Positions 4,858 through 6,822 of a DNA stretch of 6,822 nucleotides are shown piece by piece (within the stretch, counting starts at the first letter, position 1; every line of letters starts with the position of its first letter). The stretch lies in contig JABMOR010000069.1 of the NCBI GenBank assembly GCA_013203245.1, forward strand, positions 1 to 6,822, given 5' to 3'. Made by a program: the position numbers and the translations under genes. Source of the stretch: Candidatus Nitrosopumilus sp. (GTDB taxonomy: Archaea; Thermoproteota; Nitrososphaeria; Nitrososphaerales; Nitrosopumilaceae). Under the pieces are notes generated by a model, which saw only the letters and a list, made by a program, of their open reading frames with translations, was not told where the DNA came from and made no database searches.

Positions 4858-6189
4858 TTATTTAAAATATTTTTCGAGTTTAATTTTATCAATTTTTGGG
4901 ATTTTGGCTAACTCAAATCCTTCTGGACGTTTAGAAAGAGGCCTAGTTGCATCAATACCCATTTTAGCAGTTTGTAATTTTTGTTGATCACTTGATGGAT
5001 CCAAGCTAGAACCACGAATATTTTTGATAATAACTAAATCTTTATCAGCTTGAAACCTTGTGGCCATAGCATATTCTACGGATTCAGCATTATTAGGATT
5101 AATGTCTTCATCAACTACAGTCACTTGTTTCAATGAACGATGAGACTCAAATGTTTTCTTAATAATTTTTTTAGGATCTGAATCATTTTTCTTTTTAATT
5201 TGTACTACTGCATGTAACCAATTACATCCACCATTAGTCATTGAGACTTGTTTAGTTTGAGAAAATGATTTTTTTAATTCTCCATTTAATTTTGATTCAA
5301 TTGGCATGCCCATCAACAATCTATGTTCTGAATATCCAGCTAAGACATCATGAAAAATGGGGTTATTTCTAAAATACATATTTTCAAGCTCAAAAACAGG
5401 TTGTGATCTTTTATGATCATATGTTTGAAGCATTTCAACCATCCATTCTGGATGAGTTTGATCACGAAGGATTTTTCCTTCCATTACAATTTCTGAACCA
5501 GAAGGTACATTCAATCCAGAGAATGGTAATTTTGCTAAAGTTAATTTTCCACCAAGAAGAGAATTGGCAATATCAATCTCATCTTTTCCCCAGTCGGCTT
5601 GATATGCACCAGCAATTAAAATTGCAGGATGAACACCTACCGTAATAGCAATTTTAAGATCTTCATCATGTTCTTTTGCATCTATGAAACATCTGTGAAG
5701 ATGTCGCCCTTCAACCATTCTTATTGAAAAATGAGTTTTATCAATTGGCATTAATCTATGAAAAGAGGAATTTTGTTTTCCAGTTTCAGGATTTTTTGCA
5801 TATGCAATTGATGATGTGATAAAAGGGCCGGATTCTTTTTCAAAATGAGTCACAATAGGCATAGAAAGAAGGTTTTTTGACTTGTTTTCCATAAATTTCC
5901 CTGAAGAAATTATCTTGGGTTTTTTAGCTTTTTTAATTGCTGAAATTACTTTTTCATGTATATTAAATTCTGAGCCACCAACTGCTACACCAAATCGTTT
6001 TCGAGTTCCAACTAAATTGGAAATTAATCTAAAATTACTTTCTTTAATTTTTTCAAATAATACAGCATGAGACCCATCAACCTTTGCTGTAATTCCTGCA
6101 ATTTCATACTTTGTTGAAACAGCAGATTTTACAGTTTTGAGTTCATTTGTTTTTTTAATTTGTGAAATGTAACTTCTTAAATCACTCAT
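4858..6189 (-). CDS. UbiD-family decarboxylase, archaeal type (probable anhydromevalonate-phosphate decarboxylase)
   Basis: The 443-residue product has UbiD architecture: an N-terminal MSDLRSYISQI..NEL segment, the prenyl-FMN binding region around SSFHRLMPIDKTHFSIR (141-157) with Arg145 in the place of the conserved active-site arginine, DLKIAITVGVHPA (177-189), PSGSEIVMEGKIL (229-241), and PVFELENMYFRNNPIFHDVLAG (264-285). It is shorter than E. coli UbiD (about 497), as archaeal homologues are. UbiD enzymes use prenylated FMN made by UbiX, which is not in this window. Since archaea with the modified mevalonate pathway use such a homologue to decarboxylate trans-anhydromevalonate 5-phosphate to isopentenyl phosphate, that is the likeliest role, by family knowledge. 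The canonical EGP[FY]G[ED] motif is replaced by PEWMVEM (247-253). The start is ATG at 6189, overlapping the previous stop by eight bases (ATGAGTGA), with GGAG ten bases ahead; a TTG at 6195 would add two residues. Confidence 0.85.
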   Translation of the reverse strand: MSDLRSYISQIKKTNELKTVKSAVSTKYEIAGITAKVDGSHAVLFEKIKESNFRLISNLVGTRKRFGVAVGGSEFNIHEKVISAIKKAKKPKIISSGKFMENKSKNLLSMPIVTHFEKESGPFITSSIAYAKNPETGKQNSSFHRLMPIDKTHFSIRMVEGRHLHRCFIDAKEHDEDLKIAITVGVHPAILIAGAYQADWGKDEIDIANSLLGGKLTLAKLPFSGLNVPSGSEIVMEGKILRDQTHPEWMVEMLQTYDHKRSQPVFELENMYFRNNPIFHDVLAGYSEHRLLMGMPIESKLNGELKKSFSQTKQVSMTNGGCNWLHAVVQIKKKNDSDPKKIIKKTFESHRSLKQVTVVDEDINPNNAESVEYAMATRFQADKDLVIIKNIRGSSLDPSSDQQKLQTAKMGIDATRPLSKRPEGFELAKIPKIDKIKLEKYFK

Positions 6190-6523
6190 TCTCAATCATC
6201 TCCATAATCTCAGACATTAAGGCTTTTGCAGAATTTGATTCTAAGGGTTTTTGAATAAAAGTAGAAACCAAAGCAATTCCCCTCATACGAGTACTAATTC
6301 GTTCAGCAATAAGTTTTAGAAAGAGAGATTCTGATCTAGATGGAATAATAGTAGTTGTAATCGGGGTAGGTCCAGTAGCTAATGAAACTACCATTGAACC
6401 TAATTTGTTAGAACCTTCGGTGACTGAAATAAAATAACCGTTTTCAAATTTTTGAATTTGTAAAGAAAAATTACGGCCACCCAAATTTACCGTTTTATGG
6501 AAAAATCCATTTGGGGAGGTCAA
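6182..6523 (-). CDS. Unknown 113-residue protein, weak proteasome-assembly-chaperone resemblance
   Basis: The small protein begins with a beta-rich half (FSLQIQKFENGYFISVTEGS, 19-38; KLGSMVVSLATG, 40-51), has a Pro/Thr-rich loop (52-62) and ends in two helices (SLFLKLIAERISTRMRGIAL, 66-85; AKALMSEIMEMIEN, 99-112). The order strand-strand-loop-helix with the phrase 'LGsMvVS...T..I..' faintly recalls PAC3/PAC4-like proteasome assembly chaperones, but this is a fold-level impression and not a family match. No ATG exists near the front: TTG at 6523 is the only reasonable start, 17 bases after the stop of the preceding zinc-finger gene, and the next Met is residue 44. Its end overlaps the UbiD start by eight bases, a strong sign of co-transcription and probable translational coupling. 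Any functional link to UbiD is unproven. Confidence 0.6.
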   Translation of the reverse strand: MTSPNGFFHKTVNLGGRNFSLQIQKFENGYFISVTEGSNKLGSMVVSLATGPTPITTTIIPSRSESLFLKLIAERISTRMRGIALVSTFIQKPLESNSAKALMSEIMEMIENE

Positions 6524-6540
6524 CGAGCTACGAACAAATC

Positions 6541-6822
6541 CTATGCTTTTATTGCTATTGATTCACTTTTCTGGGAATTTACAACTTCAGGATTCTTCTT
6601 GCAATTCTTCTCATGTTTATCTGCAAAAACAAAGAGTTTTTCACAATGTATGCAGGGGGTTTTTTCCTTTGTTGTTTTAGCTTTGGATTTTGTTGTTTTG
6701 ATCTTGGCAGTTTTAGCCTTGGCAGTTTTAGCCTTGGCAGTTTTAGCCTTGGCAGTTTTAGCCTTGGATTTGGATTTTGCTTTAACAGTTATTTCTTGAA
6801 CTTCTGATTCAATTTCAGTAGC
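6541..6822 (-). CDS. Lysine/alanine-repeat protein with C-terminal CCHC zinc finger, partial
   Basis: The frame is open from the right edge (first whole codon GCT at 6820-6822) to TAG at 6541-6543, giving the last 93 residues of a longer protein. It reads an acidic stretch (ATEIESEVQEITVKA), then KSKSK and four perfect copies of KAKTA, then KIKTTKSKAKTTKEK, then a zinc finger PCIHCEKLFVFADKHEKNC with ligands C-x2-C-x9-H-x3-C, and a short polar tail. The CxxCxxxF...H...C layout matches C2HC/C2H2-like fingers. The very basic repeat tract resembles histone H1 or PhaF tails and probably contacts nucleic acid. The opposite strand shows open frames across this repeat, but they are hydrophobic antisense shadows (Val-Leu-Ala repeats). 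The downstream gene begins 17 bases after the stop, so this is likely the upstream member of the UbiD operon. Full length and the N-terminal domain are unknown. Confidence 0.75.
   Translation of the reverse strand, partial: ATEIESEVQEITVKAKSKSKAKTAKAKTAKAKTAKAKTAKIKTTKSKAKTTKEKTPCIHCEKLFVFADKHEKNCKKNPEVVNSQKSESIAIKA
6704..6763 (-). repeat. Four perfect 15-base tandem repeats
   Basis: The plus-strand unit TTGGCAGTTTTAGCC occurs four times without mismatch at 6704, 6719, 6734 and 6749. On the minus strand each unit encodes five residues of the KAKTA repeat. Perfect identity including third positions points to very recent slippage or unequal exchange, so copy number probably varies between strains. 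Confidence 0.9.

Noticed and set aside
6704..6763. Short direct repeats as a possible CRISPR array
   Set aside because: The 15-base units are contiguous with no spacers and are in frame with a coding sequence.
6497..6807. Plus-strand open frames with a Val-Leu-Ala or Phe-Ser-Leu-Gly repeat resembling membrane proteins
   Set aside because: They are antisense images of the KAKTA repeat and zinc-finger gene on the minus strand, whose reading includes spaced Cys/His ligands and runs open from the window edge.

Overview
The window is AT-rich, densely packed, and has archaeal-style promoters (TATA-like boxes about 26 bases before several ATGs, almost no Shine-Dalgarno sequences). Gene content points to an ammonia-oxidising thaumarchaeon of the Nitrosopumilus/Nitrosarchaeum type: a haem O synthase (CtaB) fragment, an archaeal-type UbiD decarboxylase, a hot-dog acyl-CoA thioesterase, and several small proteins that look lineage-specific. 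The organism call is inferred from protein character, not from a marker gene.

Left part (1-1416): the 3' end of ctaB converges on a small acidic coiled-coil gene, the two stop codons lying side by side in TTATAA. A divergent 90-base spacer with a palindromic TATA-like element follows, then an uncatalogued-looking 51-residue Cys/His protein and a lysine-tailed helical protein (916-1416, here 'protein A').

Middle (1417-2935): the apparent gap 1417-1871 is not empty. On the minus strand it holds a decayed gene (1504-1794) that starts with ATG, keeps one frame, and is broken by three in-frame stops. Divergent from it is a two-gene unit (1872-2255 and 2252-2935, ATGA overlap) encoding two proteins I do not recognise; the second gene is much poorer in GC than its surroundings.

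Right part (2945-6822), all minus strand, read from the right edge: the C-terminus of a lysine/alanine-repeat protein with a CCHC zinc finger; a 113-residue protein faintly like proteasome assembly chaperones; a UbiD-family decarboxylase (probably the anhydromevalonate-phosphate decarboxylase of the archaeal mevalonate route) overlapping it; the thioesterase; a Trp-rich repeat protein ('protein B'); a two-helix membrane protein; and a 220-residue unknown. 

The most interesting signal is that proteins A and B, 2.4 kb apart on opposite strands, are paralogues: they align without gaps over a Trp/Tyr/Leu-patterned N-terminal helix, and A carries one copy of a module that B has amplified into about five 19-residue units. 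Protein A adds a histone-H1-like lysine tail. The layout recalls phasins and PhaF-like DNA-binding phasins, so a polyhydroxyalkanoate-granule or DNA-tethering role is a testable inference, not a demonstrated one.
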